Assembly (NCBI RefSeq): GCF_025857195.1
Contig: NZ_CP109788.1
Coordinates: forward strand, 1-64,000
Origin: Leisingera thetidis
GTDB taxonomy: Bacteria > Pseudomonadota > Alphaproteobacteria > Rhodobacterales > Rhodobacteraceae
Direction: 5' to 3'
DNA length: 64,000 bases
Numbering within the stretch: the stretch's first letter is position 1; every line of letters starts with the position of its first letter. Below, in pieces: positions 16,962 through 26,225 of the stretch. The notes under the pieces were generated by a model. The model was not told where the DNA came from and ran no database searches. It was given only the letters and a program-made list of their open reading frames with translations. Position numbers and translations under genes: made by a program.

Positions 16962-18647
16962 TCATGCATTTTGCCTGCTGCGAGAATCCATATCCATGAT
17001 CAGCCTGGTTTCCAGAAGTTGCCCGTATTCATGGAGAATCGGATAAGCGATTGCTGATATGTGACCATTGAAATCCCGCAGAGCGCGCACTGTTTCCAGA
17101 TGTATGTTACTGGTGTCGAAACTGTCGGACCGGCCGTCTTGCAATCGGCGCAGATGGTTTTTCCGGCTGTCCCGCTCGGCACGTTTGATTTCGGTTTTCT
17201 CGATCACCAAGAGGCGTGCGCTTTCCAAATCATCCGACATCAGCACGTTGCAAGCCAAACGCAGGTTGGCCGTCGTTGCCTCGTGCATTCGGACAAGTTC
17301 TTTCCAGCCCTCTTCGGAAAAGCGCGCAGCGCTTTGATGTTTCTCTTCGATCCGCCGGGCGAGAACCTTGCAAATGACGTCGCCTGCGGATTCAACCCGA
17401 ATGGCGTATTCCATCAGCCCCTGAACGGATTTTGCGCCGGACGCATCAAAGGCACTGACCGGGATTTGCGCTACGTAGTGCCGGATCCCCGCAAGCGTCT
17501 GGTTCACCTCTTGATCCAACTCGCATACTGCCTTTAGCGTTGCCGGGTCCTCTTTGTCGAAAAGATCAAGGATGGGCAGGAACATGCGTTCAGTCATTTC
17601 AACCATGCGCAGCAACTCGCGCTTAAGGCTGCCGATGGCAAGATTGGGATCTTGCAGAGCGTTCCGGTCCAAAGCGCTTGCCGGCCGCGACAGAGGCGAA
17701 GCCGCTTGCCCGGCTGCAGAGGCAGGCAACAGGAGGACCATCAGCTTCTGAACCTGAGAGCAGAACGGCAGAGCGGCAGCCAGCAGCGTGGCATTGAACG
17801 CCAGATGTCCATAGATCAGGGCCTGGCCGGGATTCGCACTGCCCTTGAGAGGGGCGACGTCAAACCAGTTCACGAAAACCAGCGCGGCAAGGGCCCAGCC
17901 CCCGCGCAAGAGCAGATTTGCCAAAGGCACCCGCCGAGCTTCGGCGGACATGCCCCGCGTGAGCCAGACCGGGATGAGCGCGCTTCCGAAGTTCGCCCCC
18001 AAGGCCAGGGATAAACCCGCGTCGAACGGTATCGCGCCAATCTGCACAAGAGTCACGCACATCAGGACCGCGGCAACGCTGGAATGCATGACAAAGGCCA
18101 GCACGGCCCCGATGATAAAGGCGGTGGCAAAATCGCGCGCAAGGTACTCAGCAAGAGCTGGCAAAAAGGCGCTGCCGCTTATCGGAGCCATCGCTTCGCG
18201 CAGGAAACGCAGCGAAATCAGGATCAGAGCAACGCCCATCAGTACACGCCCCGCCTGCCGCCAGCGTTTCTGCTCGGTCTTGACGAACAGCCAGCCGCCT
18301 GCCGCCAACAAAAGCGGCACCAGCCAATCCAATTTGAAAGACAGGATCTGGATAACCAGAGCCGACCCCAGATCGCCGCCAAGAACGATGGCAAGCCCGG
18401 CCGGGAAGGCCAGGATGCCACTGGCGATGAACCCGCTGGCCAAGAGGGCAACAGCCGCCGAGCTCTGCAGGACAACGGCTAGGGACAAGCCTGCTAGGCT
18501 TGAGCCCCAAAGGCTCTTGTTTTCCGTCAGAACACGTTTGAACCCAGCGCCAAAGCTGCGCTCGATCCCGGTGCGCACCATGCGAACCGCGAATAACAAC
18601 AGCATTGTCGCGCCAGCCAAGTGAACCAGAAAACTGAGGATGGCCAT
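16962..18647 (-). CDS. Na+/Pi-cotransporter family protein with PhoU-like domain
   Basis: A 561-residue membrane protein of the NptA/YjbB type. Two repeats carry the characteristic QSSAAV and HSSVAAV motifs within about eight to nine hydrophobic helices. A soluble C-terminal PhoU-like helical domain (about 370-550) follows. The start at 18647 has AAGGA six bases upstream. It is 118 bp downstream of phnY on the same strand and may be the last gene of the phosphonate operon. Relatives such as E. coli YjbB promote phosphate export. An outlet for Pi released by PhnA is therefore a reasonable inference, but uptake is also possible. Confidence 0.85.
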   Translation of the reverse strand: MAILSFLVHLAGATMLLLFAVRMVRTGIERSFGAGFKRVLTENKSLWGSSLAGLSLAVVLQSSAAVALLASGFIASGILAFPAGLAIVLGGDLGSALVIQILSFKLDWLVPLLLAAGGWLFVKTEQKRWRQAGRVLMGVALILISLRFLREAMAPISGSAFLPALAEYLARDFATAFIIGAVLAFVMHSSVAAVLMCVTLVQIGAIPFDAGLSLALGANFGSALIPVWLTRGMSAEARRVPLANLLLRGGWALAALVFVNWFDVAPLKGSANPGQALIYGHLAFNATLLAAALPFCSQVQKLMVLLLPASAAGQAASPLSRPASALDRNALQDPNLAIGSLKRELLRMVEMTERMFLPILDLFDKEDPATLKAVCELDQEVNQTLAGIRHYVAQIPVSAFDASGAKSVQGLMEYAIRVESAGDVICKVLARRIEEKHQSAARFSEEGWKELVRMHEATTANLRLACNVLMSDDLESARLLVIEKTEIKRAERDSRKNHLRRLQDGRSDSFDTSNIHLETVRALRDFNGHISAIAYPILHEYGQLLETRLIMDMDSRSRQNA

Positions 18648-18765
18648 GGCGAGTTCCTTCGGGTTCCGGCGTCGGGACGCGATGCAATCCGTCAGGGAAA
18701 TCAGCGCCTGAGGGCGGCCCGCGGATGGGAAAAGCGGGCCCCGCAAGGGGGCCCGGGTTCAGGCC

Positions 18766-20217
18766 TCAATCGGGCCAGGGGAGCGAGTAAGTCTTCACGT
18801 TTGTGAAGAACTTCATGGCTTCGGTGACACCTTCCTTGACGGCGTTTCCGCTGTCCTTGATACCACCGAAAGGAGAGGTTTCGATGCGGTAGCCGGGTTG
18901 TTCCCAGATATTGCAGGTGCCGACCTCGAGGCCGTTGATATAGGCAATGGCGCGGCCCAGATCATTGGTGCACACGCCCGAGCTGAGACCGAATGCGGTT
19001 GAGTTCGAGATCGCCATCACCTCTTCATCATTGTCCGGCACGCGCACGATCGGGACAATCGGGCCAAAGGTCTCCTCCATCACCAATTCGCTGTCGTGAG
19101 GCACCTTGTCCACAACGATCGGCGGCAGGAGAGCGCCCCGGCGGCCCGGATTATAGAGGATCTCGGCGCCTTGGGCTTCGGCGAGGAAAACCCGCTTCTC
19201 GAAAAGCTCCGCGGCTTGAGCGTGGATCACGCATCCAAGTTCGGTCCCGGGGTCCTGGGGATCTCCGAACTTGATGGCTTTGGCTTTTGCGAGAACCAAC
19301 GGCACGAATTTGCCGGCCACACTTTCCTGCACGAGGATGCGCTTGATCGCTGTGCAGCGCTGACCTGAATTGCCCGTAGCGCCCGCCACGGCGATGGCTG
19401 CCGCCTTCTCGAGATCGGCATCGCTGAGGTCATTGCAGACGATCAGCGGGTCATTGCCGCCAAGTTCCAGCGCGGTGCGCTTGTAGCCTGCCTTGCCGGC
19501 GATCAGTTTGCCGACCGGAACGCCGCCGGTGAAAGTAATGATGTCGATGTTTTCGTTCACCATCATCTCTTCGCCGATATCCTGCGGCCAACCGGTGACA
19601 ATCTGGAACATTTCGGGCGGCAGGCCTGCCTCGTAAAGAATGTCGGCCAGCGCAATAGCTGTCAGCGGGGTCAACTCCGTCGGCTTGCACACCATGCAGT
19701 TATTGGTGGCAATCGACGGCGCGACCTTGTGACTGACCATATTCAGCGGGTGGTTGAAGGGCGTGATTGCTGAAATCGCCTTCACAGGCTCGCGCTTGGT
19801 GAAGATCTTGCGGTTCTTGCCGTTGTGGGTCAGGTCGCAGGAGAAGATCTCGCCGTCATCATTCAGCGCCTGAGCGGCAGCAAACTGATAGACGTCCTGG
19901 GCCCGCCTGGTTTCATAGATGGCGTGCTGGTAGCAGATACCCAGCTCCAGAGTCAGCCATTTGGCCAGATATTCGCGCCGCTCACCGATTAATTCACCTG
20001 CACGCTGCAGGATCCGGCTGCGTTCATAGCGGGTCAGCCCGGGTTTGTAGTTCGCCGCGATTTCAAAGGCCTGACGCGCATGTTGGGCCGTGCCCGCGGG
20101 CACAGTGCCGACGACCTCATCGGTGTAGGGGTATTTTACCTCGATCACCTCTTCGGTGAAGACAACCTTGCCCCCAATGCGCATCCCTTCTTCACGGATT
20201 TCAATCTTGTCTTTCAT
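18766..20217 (-). CDS. phnY: Phosphonoacetaldehyde dehydrogenase
   Basis: A 483-residue aldehyde dehydrogenase that oxidises phosphonoacetaldehyde to phosphonoacetate with NAD. General base E251 is in ELGGN, catalytic C288 in GNSGQRCTA, and N155 in TPFNHPLN. The start is the ATG at 20217, with AAAGG about 11 bases upstream; a TTG at 20235 is possible. It follows phnA by 18 bp. Its substrate is assigned from the neighbouring phosphonoacetate hydrolase and phosphonate importer. In known operons PhnW supplies the aldehyde, but no PhnW is present here. Confidence 0.88.
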   Translation of the reverse strand: MKDKIEIREEGMRIGGKVVFTEEVIEVKYPYTDEVVGTVPAGTAQHARQAFEIAANYKPGLTRYERSRILQRAGELIGERREYLAKWLTLELGICYQHAIYETRRAQDVYQFAAAQALNDDGEIFSCDLTHNGKNRKIFTKREPVKAISAITPFNHPLNMVSHKVAPSIATNNCMVCKPTELTPLTAIALADILYEAGLPPEMFQIVTGWPQDIGEEMMVNENIDIITFTGGVPVGKLIAGKAGYKRTALELGGNDPLIVCNDLSDADLEKAAAIAVAGATGNSGQRCTAIKRILVQESVAGKFVPLVLAKAKAIKFGDPQDPGTELGCVIHAQAAELFEKRVFLAEAQGAEILYNPGRRGALLPPIVVDKVPHDSELVMEETFGPIVPIVRVPDNDEEVMAISNSTAFGLSSGVCTNDLGRAIAYINGLEVGTCNIWEQPGYRIETSPFGGIKDSGNAVKEGVTEAMKFFTNVKTYSLPWPD

Positions 20218-20235
20218 GTGCGTCAGACCTTTCAA

Positions 20236-21480
20236 TTACAGTGCGGCCGCTTCGGTTGCGTAGAAGAACGCATCGAAGTTGCGCAGGACAGGGCGTTCCG
20301 GCAGGGCCAGCACCCGGTTACAGATGAACGGCACTTCCTGTTCGGTCAGGCCACCATGGCTCCGCAGCGGTTCCTTGAGCGCCGCCAGGTCGTGGCGGTG
20401 TTCGGAGGTGCCGATGCAGATGTTCTCGCCGGAGATCATCACAATGTCCCCGATCCGGTCCGAGGGCAGCTCAAAGGCCGCCACGGCTTGGGCATTGGTC
20501 AGCACATGGGTGATCCCTTCGGTGGCGCGCAGTTTGGCAATGATGTCCTCCTGATCCGCACCTTCGGGCAGATAGCAGGTGGCAAAGGAGCCAAGCGCAC
20601 CGTGGTGAACCACATACGGGTCAGTGATCGGCAGGATCACACGCGCCGCATCCTTGCCCAGCCAGTCATCCATCAGGTCCTGGCAATAGATCACATTGGG
20701 CGACCCATCGGCGTGATGCTTTGGCTTCATCCCGTGATCCGCGGTCACGATGATCGCGGCGCCGAGCGCATCCAGCTCACCCAGGTACCGGTCGAACATT
20801 TCGTAGAAATCCAGCGCGCCCTGCTGTTCCGGAGCAAACTTGTGCTGGATGTAATCGGTGGTCGACAGATACATGACGTCCGGCTTGAACTCTTTCAGGA
20901 GTTTCACGCCGGCTGCAAAGACGAACTCGGACAATTCTGCCGAGTAAACCTCCGGCACGTCCATGCCCAGCCAATCAGAGGCATTGTCGATGCCATGCTC
21001 TGTCCTGGTGGTCTCACCCGAACGTTCCGAGGAAAACGCCACCGCGCGCTCATCGTGAAACCGAAGACCCGCCCCCAGGAGCGCGCGCAGCTTGTCCTTT
21101 GCGGTGACCATGGCGACGCGGTATCCGGCCTCGTAAAACTGAGAGAAGATGGTGGGCGCGCGCAGGAAGCGCACATCGTTCATCATCACCTCTTCGCCGC
21201 TGTCCGGGTCGATCAGGTAATTGCCGCAGATCCCGTGCACCACCGGCGGGCGGCCGGTGGCAATGCTGAGGTTGTTGGGGTTGGTGAACGACGGGATCAC
21301 CGAATGGGCCAGGCGGTCCGTCCCTTCCTCGCGCATCCGCTTGAGGTTCGGCATCAGGCCCTTGGCGATGGCCACGTCCAGATAGTCCGCTTCGCAGCCG
21401 TCGAGACAAATCGCAATCGCACAGGTTTTCGGTGCAGCATAGGCACGCCCATTGGCGACAACCGGGGTATGAGTGGTCAT
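20236..21480 (-). CDS. phnA: Phosphonoacetate hydrolase
   Basis: A 414-residue alkaline-phosphatase-superfamily zinc hydrolase that splits phosphonoacetate into acetate and phosphate. The expected active site is complete: D27 (CLDGCE), nucleophile T66 (PSFTNPNN), D209/H213 (TTDYIQH), D248/H249 (TADHG) and H375 (RSHGG). Their spacing matches characterised PhnA. The start at 21480 is chosen for an AAGGA site; the longer upstream reading overlaps the end of the permease gene. It makes the pathway independent of C-P lyase and PhnX. Confidence 0.93.
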   Translation of the reverse strand: MTTHTPVVANGRAYAAPKTCAIAICLDGCEADYLDVAIAKGLMPNLKRMREEGTDRLAHSVIPSFTNPNNLSIATGRPPVVHGICGNYLIDPDSGEEVMMNDVRFLRAPTIFSQFYEAGYRVAMVTAKDKLRALLGAGLRFHDERAVAFSSERSGETTRTEHGIDNASDWLGMDVPEVYSAELSEFVFAAGVKLLKEFKPDVMYLSTTDYIQHKFAPEQQGALDFYEMFDRYLGELDALGAAIIVTADHGMKPKHHADGSPNVIYCQDLMDDWLGKDAARVILPITDPYVVHHGALGSFATCYLPEGADQEDIIAKLRATEGITHVLTNAQAVAAFELPSDRIGDIVMISGENICIGTSEHRHDLAALKEPLRSHGGLTEQEVPFICNRVLALPERPVLRNFDAFFYATEAAAL

Positions 21481-21560
21481 GGGAGAGGTTCCTTCTTTTT
21501 CCAGGGCTCGCCAGAGGTGCGACGCCGGCCCCGTTTCGGTTTTCTGATTGTTGAGCTGGC

Positions 21561-22385
21561 TCATTTTGCCCTGTTGACGGCAGCCCGCAGCCAGCCGGAC
21601 AGGAACTCTGCGACAAGAACCATTGCGATAATCGACAGGATGATGGCGGCGACCCGCAGGTTCTCAAGCTGCTGCACGTTGCGCTTGAGGTACCACCCCA
21701 TGCCGCCGCCGCCGAAGAAGCCGACAACTGTGGCAGCACGGAAGGCCACATCCCAGGTGTAGATGGCGATTCCGGTGAAAGCGACGCGCACTTGCGGCAC
21801 CACGGCATAGATGAGGACCTGGAACGGGTTGGCCCCTGCGGACCGCATGGCCTCCACAGGCCCCATTTCGATGGCTTCGATCTCGTCGGCAAACAGCTTG
21901 CCTGCAAAGCCGATGCAGAACATTGTCAGAGCGCTGACCCCAGCAAGCATTCCGAAGCCCAGCACCGATACGAACAGGATCGTCCAGATCGTTTCGTGAA
22001 TGGCGCGGCAGGAGATGACGCCCAGCCGGCCGATGGGGAACAGGACCCGGCGGTTGGGTGCGACATTCCAGGCGGAAAACCAGGCCAGCGGGATGGCAAG
22101 GCAAACCCCGGCAAAACCACCCAGGAAAGACATTTGCAGCGTGTCGAGAATGGCGGCCAGATAGCCCCGATCCAGAACATAGGCCACATCCGGCGGATAG
22201 TAGCGGTCTCCGACCACGCCCACGAGGCCGCCAAGAGCTCCTAGCAGAAGCGGAATATCCACGTTCAGGAAGTTCAGGGAGTACCCGAGGAACAGCAGGA
22301 TGATCAGCAGAGTGCCGTGTTTGTAGAGGGAGTCCGGGTATTTGAACCGGGACCATTTTTGCGGGGCGTTGATATGATCAGTCAT
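21561..22385 (-). CDS. phnE: Phosphonate ABC transporter permease, second PhnE
   Basis: A 274-residue permease with about six transmembrane segments and an EAA-type loop (GPVEAMRSAGANPFQVLIYAVVPQVRVAFTG). The ATG at 22385 is chosen because AAGGAG lies six bases upstream; an ATG at 22391 abuts that site. It follows the first phnE by 10 bp. Two PhnE-like permeases next to phnC and phnD are common in this transporter family and probably form a heterodimer. Confidence 0.92.
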   Translation of the reverse strand: MTDHINAPQKWSRFKYPDSLYKHGTLLIILLFLGYSLNFLNVDIPLLLGALGGLVGVVGDRYYPPDVAYVLDRGYLAAILDTLQMSFLGGFAGVCLAIPLAWFSAWNVAPNRRVLFPIGRLGVISCRAIHETIWTILFVSVLGFGMLAGVSALTMFCIGFAGKLFADEIEAIEMGPVEAMRSAGANPFQVLIYAVVPQVRVAFTGIAIYTWDVAFRAATVVGFFGGGGMGWYLKRNVQQLENLRVAAIILSIIAMVLVAEFLSGWLRAAVNRAK

Positions 22386-22395
22386 GGCCATCTCC

Positions 22396-23217
22396 TTAGA
22401 TCACCGCTTTGCGCAGGTAGTGCGAAATGACTTCGCCCAGGACGATCAGCAGCAGGATCGCGATGATAACCATGGAAACGCCACCATAGTTGAAGCTGTT
22501 CATTTGGCGGAAGAAGAGCAGGCCGAGACCGCCGGCACCAACCAGACCCATGACTGCCGAGCGGCGGATATTGATGTCCCATTCGAAGATCACCGTGGCC
22601 AGCACCACCGGGTAGATCTGGGGCAGGATGCCGTAGTACATCACCTGGAACTGGTTGCCGCCAACGGCACGGATCGCCTCGACAGGTTTGGCGTCGATAT
22701 TCTCGATCGCCTCGGCGGTGATCTTGGAAATGAACCCCACCGAGCGCATGGCGATGGCGAGGATCCCGGGGAGCGCGCCGAGGCCGACGGCACTCACAAA
22801 GATCAATGCCCAGACGATTTCATGCACTGACCGGCTGAGAACCATCAGGAAGCGGCCCAAAGGATAGAGGATGGTCTTGCTGGGTGTGACGTTCGCAGCC
22901 CCCAGCCAGGCAACCGGCAGGGAAAAGAAACACCCCAGAACAGTGCCGACACAGGCCATCATGAAGGTTTCCAGTGTGGGCACGATCAGCTCGGGGATCA
23001 GGCCGAGATCGAGGTGCAGATAGCGGACTATTCCAGCGAAAACCCCGCTGCGGCCGCCGATGCGGGACCAATCGGTGTCTTCGATAATCGTGCCGCTGAC
23101 ACACCATGCAATGACCAGGATGACAGCACCCCAGATCACAGTCATTTTTGTCAGCCGCTTGCGTCTCAAGTCCAACTGGGACGCGACGCCCTGGGGATCT
23201 TGTATCGTGAGGATCAT
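22396..23217 (-). CDS. phnE: Phosphonate ABC transporter permease, first PhnE
   Basis: A 273-residue inner-membrane permease. It has a basic N-terminus, five to six hydrophobic helices and the EAA loop PVEAIRAVGGNQFQVMYYGILPQIYP. It starts 3 bp after the phnC stop, with GGAGGT ten bases before its ATG. With the second PhnE it forms the channel of the importer. Confidence 0.92.
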   Translation of the reverse strand: MILTIQDPQGVASQLDLRRKRLTKMTVIWGAVILVIAWCVSGTIIEDTDWSRIGGRSGVFAGIVRYLHLDLGLIPELIVPTLETFMMACVGTVLGCFFSLPVAWLGAANVTPSKTILYPLGRFLMVLSRSVHEIVWALIFVSAVGLGALPGILAIAMRSVGFISKITAEAIENIDAKPVEAIRAVGGNQFQVMYYGILPQIYPVVLATVIFEWDINIRRSAVMGLVGAGGLGLLFFRQMNSFNYGGVSMVIIAILLLIVLGEVISHYLRKAVI

Positions 23218-23220
23218 GGC

Positions 23221-23973
23221 TCAGAGCACCTCCATCGCATAGATCTCCTCGAGATCCTTGTCCTGCAGGGTTTCGGTTGTGCCGTCGAATTTCTTGTAGC
23301 CATCCTGCATGCCGATGATCCGGTTGCAGAATTCCTTGGCGAGCTGGACATCGTGAATGTTGCACAGGGCGGGAACCTTGAGTTCGCGGGCGATGTCCCG
23401 GATCAGGCTCATGACTTCACGCGAAATCTTCGGATCGAGCGCAGAAGTCGGCTCATCCAATAGCAGCAGCTTGGGCCGCTGCATGAGGGCGCGTGCGATT
23501 CCGACCCGCTGGCGCTGACCGCCGCTGAGTTCATCGGCGCGCTTGTTGATGTGATCGCTTAGCCCTACGCGATCAAGATAGTAGAGGGCTTGATCCACGT
23601 CTGCCTTCGGAAACATCCGGAACAGCGAGCGCAGGTTTCCAGTGTAGCCCAGCCTGCCGGATAAAACATTGTCCATGACAGACATGCGGTTGATCAGGTT
23701 GAACTCCTGGAAAATCATGCCGACATTCCGGCGCAGTTCACGCAGTTGCCTGGCATTGAGCTCGCAAACATTCTGCTCCAGCAGAATGATTTTGCCTGCC
23801 GTTGGCTCAACCAGCCGGTTGACGGCTCGGATCAGGGTGGATTTCCCTGCACCGCTTGGACCGATGATTGCAAGGAAGTCATCGGACTTCACCTCGAAAT
23901 CAATGCCCTTCAAGATCTCTGGTCCCTTCGCCGAATACCTGACCTTCAGTCCGGTGACTTTCAAAACCGCCAT
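23221..23973 (-). CDS. phnC: Phosphonate ABC transporter ATPase
   Basis: A 250-residue ATPase of the PhnC type. Walker A GPSGAGKST is at 38-46, signature LSGGQRQRV at 149-157 and Walker B LLLLDEPTSALD at 169-180, followed by an H-loop in ALCNIHDVQLA. GGAGG five bases before the start supports it. The neighbours phnD and two phnE genes define it as the phosphonate importer motor. Confidence 0.95.
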   Translation of the reverse strand: MAVLKVTGLKVRYSAKGPEILKGIDFEVKSDDFLAIIGPSGAGKSTLIRAVNRLVEPTAGKIILLEQNVCELNARQLRELRRNVGMIFQEFNLINRMSVMDNVLSGRLGYTGNLRSLFRMFPKADVDQALYYLDRVGLSDHINKRADELSGGQRQRVGIARALMQRPKLLLLDEPTSALDPKISREVMSLIRDIARELKVPALCNIHDVQLAKEFCNRIIGMQDGYKKFDGTTETLQDKDLEEIYAMEVL

Positions 23974-23992
23974 TTGATCCTCCCTGGAAGCC

Positions 23993-24014
23993 CTGTCCTG
24001 CGGTCGCAGAACAG
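23993..24014 (-). other. phnD-phnC intercistronic hairpin
   Basis: CTGT.CTGCG and CGCAG.ACAG arms with one internal mismatch form a compact stem-loop in the 51-bp spacer between phnD and phnC. There is no T-run. It may protect phnD mRNA so that the binding protein exceeds the membrane parts. Confidence 0.4.
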
Positions 24015-24024
24015 AGCATTGGCT

Positions 24025-24930
24025 TTACTGGTTTTTCTGGGCGTCTTTTGCCGCCTTCAGGGCGCGAATGATGTCGTAGTCCGCATCCGTCATCGCCACA
24101 AATTTGCTGGCATTCACGTTCCTGAGGTATTCCTGGCCGGCCTCGGTTTCATTCAGGGTCAAGAATGCCTGGGTAATCCGGTCAACCACTTCGTCACACA
24201 GCTTGCCGGAGACGACAAAGGGATCCTGCGGAATGACCGGAGAGGACCAAATGAGATTGTAGTCCTCCATTGCTGCCAATCCGCGATCGATCACGTTGTC
24301 CAAACGGTGTGTCGCCACAAAGGCCACGTCGACCTGACCTTCGATCACGGCAACTGCCGACAGGTCATGGCCGCCCGTGTAGACAACCCTTGAGAAGTGA
24401 TCTTCGAGTTGTGCTCCGATCACTTCGGTGAACGACACCCGCGGCAGGAGATTGCCCGACGTGGACGCCGGGTCGGTCAGGCCGACCACCGTCCCCGCGA
24501 GGTCCTCAATCGTGCTGATGCCGGAGTCAGAGCGGGAAACCAGAACAGCCTTGTAGCCCGGGCCTTCCTCTTGAAAGTGGCCGGGGTGTTTTGCGTAGGT
24601 GGCAAAAACCTCCAGCGATGGATCCTTTTCCTGCGCAATTATGTAGGAATAGGGACCATGCATGCCGATATCCACGAAGCCGCCCAGCATGGCCTCGACG
24701 ACCGAGGCATAAGATGTGGGCAGGTAGAACTCGACGTTCTTGCCCGTGACCTCCTTGATCTGGTTCACCATCGGCTCATAAAGGGAGAGCTCTTGTGTCG
24801 TTTCCTCAGTCGGGATCATGGAGAACCGCAGAACGTCAGGGTTCTTGCACTCCTCTGCTTGCACTGTTCCGGCCACCGCAAGCCCGGCGCCGCAAATGGC
24901 CGCTTTGATCGTTGTTCTGGTATATTTCAT
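24025..24930 (-). CDS. phnD: Phosphonate-binding periplasmic protein
   Basis: A 301-residue PhnD-family binding protein. A signal peptide ends near GTVQA-EE, and the mature part begins NPDVLRFSMIPTEETTQELSLYEPMVNQI, typical of phosphate/phosphite/phosphonate-binding proteins. A YASVVEAMLGGFVDIGMHGPYSY segment follows. GGAGGAG upstream of the ATG supports the start. It lies between the Fe-alcohol dehydrogenase gene and phnC. The exact ligand (2-AEP, hydroxyethylphosphonate or phosphonoacetate) is not predictable from sequence. Confidence 0.92.
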   Translation of the reverse strand: MKYTRTTIKAAICGAGLAVAGTVQAEECKNPDVLRFSMIPTEETTQELSLYEPMVNQIKEVTGKNVEFYLPTSYASVVEAMLGGFVDIGMHGPYSYIIAQEKDPSLEVFATYAKHPGHFQEEGPGYKAVLVSRSDSGISTIEDLAGTVVGLTDPASTSGNLLPRVSFTEVIGAQLEDHFSRVVYTGGHDLSAVAVIEGQVDVAFVATHRLDNVIDRGLAAMEDYNLIWSSPVIPQDPFVVSGKLCDEVVDRITQAFLTLNETEAGQEYLRNVNASKFVAMTDADYDIIRALKAAKDAQKNQ

Positions 24931-24978
24931 CTTCTCCTCCGTTGGTGTTTTGGCCTTGGCGGGCGGGCGCCTCGGGGT

Positions 24979-26106
24979 TCAGGTGACTTCGAAAGCCAGG
25001 CGGTTTTGCTGTTCTGCCGAGGCTAGGAAGCCGGCCTTGGTGCCGATGAAGTTCCGACCGCGTTCGCCGGCAAATGCCTGGTCAATGATCCCAGCGACCT
25101 GGTCGTCGGGAATTCGCTGATCCTTGAAGGTGCAGCCGACTCCCATCGCGTTCAGAAATCTCGTGAGCCACGCTGCCCCGGACTCCAGATCCGCACCGAA
25201 AATCTCCTGCAGGGATGTTTCCCGAAACCCGCCGATCCCCTTCATCGACCGCAGAATGGTCGGCAGGCTGAACGAGCAGGCTATCCCGTGCTGCACCCCC
25301 CAGCGCAGGGTGATCGGATAAGACAGGTTGTGAGCGATTGCTGTCTTCGTGTTCGAAAACGCCAAGCCAGCGCTGAGCGAGGCTTCGGCCAAACGAGCGC
25401 GGTAGTCCAGGTTCCCGAGATCGCCGACAAGTTTGGGGAGCGTGTCCAGAATGATTTTGGCGGCAACAACGGCATGGCGCGCCGAAACCGGGTTTGCGTT
25501 CACGTTCCAGATGCTTTCCAAGGCATGGGAAAGAGCATCCAGCCCTGTCGCCAATGTCAGGTTGTAGGGTTTTCCCAGCATGAGAGCAGGATCGATGATC
25601 GCGGTTTCAGGGTACAGTTCCGGGCGTGCCAGCGAAAACTTCTGACCGCGCGCTTCATCCCAAACTGTGGCCCAGCACGTAACCTCGCTGCCGGTGCCGG
25701 CTGTCGTGGGCACCGCGATGATCGGAATTGCGGAAAGCGCCTCCGCCCCTGTCTTTGTTTCAAGAAAATGCGCAACCTTGCCAAAATCCCCGTTGGCAGC
25801 CGCAAAGACCTTGGCAGAGTCAATGACCGATCCGCCCCCCAGCGCAACAATCACCTCTACGGGATGGCCGGCTTGGGCAAAACGGGCTGACTGATCCGCA
25901 AGCAAAACGTAATCGGGATTGGGGGCGATATCATCGATGATCAAAGCAGCCGGCCCGGCGGCCTGCACCAGTTTTTCGGCCAGATCCGTGAACGGTGCTT
26001 CAGGATAGGTGATGAGCGCATAGGCCCTGCGGCCAATGAGCTCAGGAAGTTTATTGAACCCACCATCTCCAAAAGTGATTTTTACCGGATTGCTGTAATT
26101 CCACAT
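24979..26106 (-). CDS. Iron-containing alcohol dehydrogenase, phosphonate-linked
   Basis: A 375-residue group III metal-dependent alcohol dehydrogenase. NAD-binding GGGS is at 90-93, and the metal ligands are D190, H194 (GLDALSHALE), H259 and H273 (VQHGIA), all present. The start ATG at 26106 has GAGGAAG just upstream; the GTG at 26118 lies within that site. It is the first gene of the minus-strand phosphonate operon. The family includes phosphonoacetaldehyde reductase (PhpC), which interconverts phosphonoacetaldehyde and 2-hydroxyethylphosphonate. Here it would plausibly run oxidatively to feed PhnY. That role is inferred from context. Confidence 0.85.
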   Translation of the reverse strand: MWNYSNPVKITFGDGGFNKLPELIGRRAYALITYPEAPFTDLAEKLVQAAGPAALIIDDIAPNPDYVLLADQSARFAQAGHPVEVIVALGGGSVIDSAKVFAAANGDFGKVAHFLETKTGAEALSAIPIIAVPTTAGTGSEVTCWATVWDEARGQKFSLARPELYPETAIIDPALMLGKPYNLTLATGLDALSHALESIWNVNANPVSARHAVVAAKIILDTLPKLVGDLGNLDYRARLAEASLSAGLAFSNTKTAIAHNLSYPITLRWGVQHGIACSFSLPTILRSMKGIGGFRETSLQEIFGADLESGAAWLTRFLNAMGVGCTFKDQRIPDDQVAGIIDQAFAGERGRNFIGTKAGFLASAEQQNRLAFEVT

Positions 26107-26113
26107 AAACTTC

Positions 26114-26207
26114 CTCACACCGTCTGTTGATGATCGATCGATCTGTTTTCGCTTGAGGAAAAGTGTGTGAGCAATCTATCTATATGTCCAATTGATTGTT
26201 TCAATCA
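26114..26207. promoter_or_regulatory. Divergent phosphonate promoter region with LysR-type operator
   Basis: The spacer between the alcohol dehydrogenase and lysR genes is AT-rich. It contains TGATTG-TTT-CAATCA (26193-26207), an inverted repeat of LysR-box type. CTCACAC (26114-26120) and GTGTGAG (26165-26171) form a second distant inverted pair, around a GATCGATCGATC palindrome. The repeated CTATATG words at 26179-26185 and 26211-26217 add to the pattern. A LysR activator site controlling both directions is likely. Confidence 0.55.
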
Positions 26208-26225
26208 GATCTATATGCTGAGCCT

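Noticed and set aside
20080..21762. 560-codon plus-strand frame antisense to phnA and phnE
   Set aside because: Shadow of phnA, whose full active site is on the other strand.
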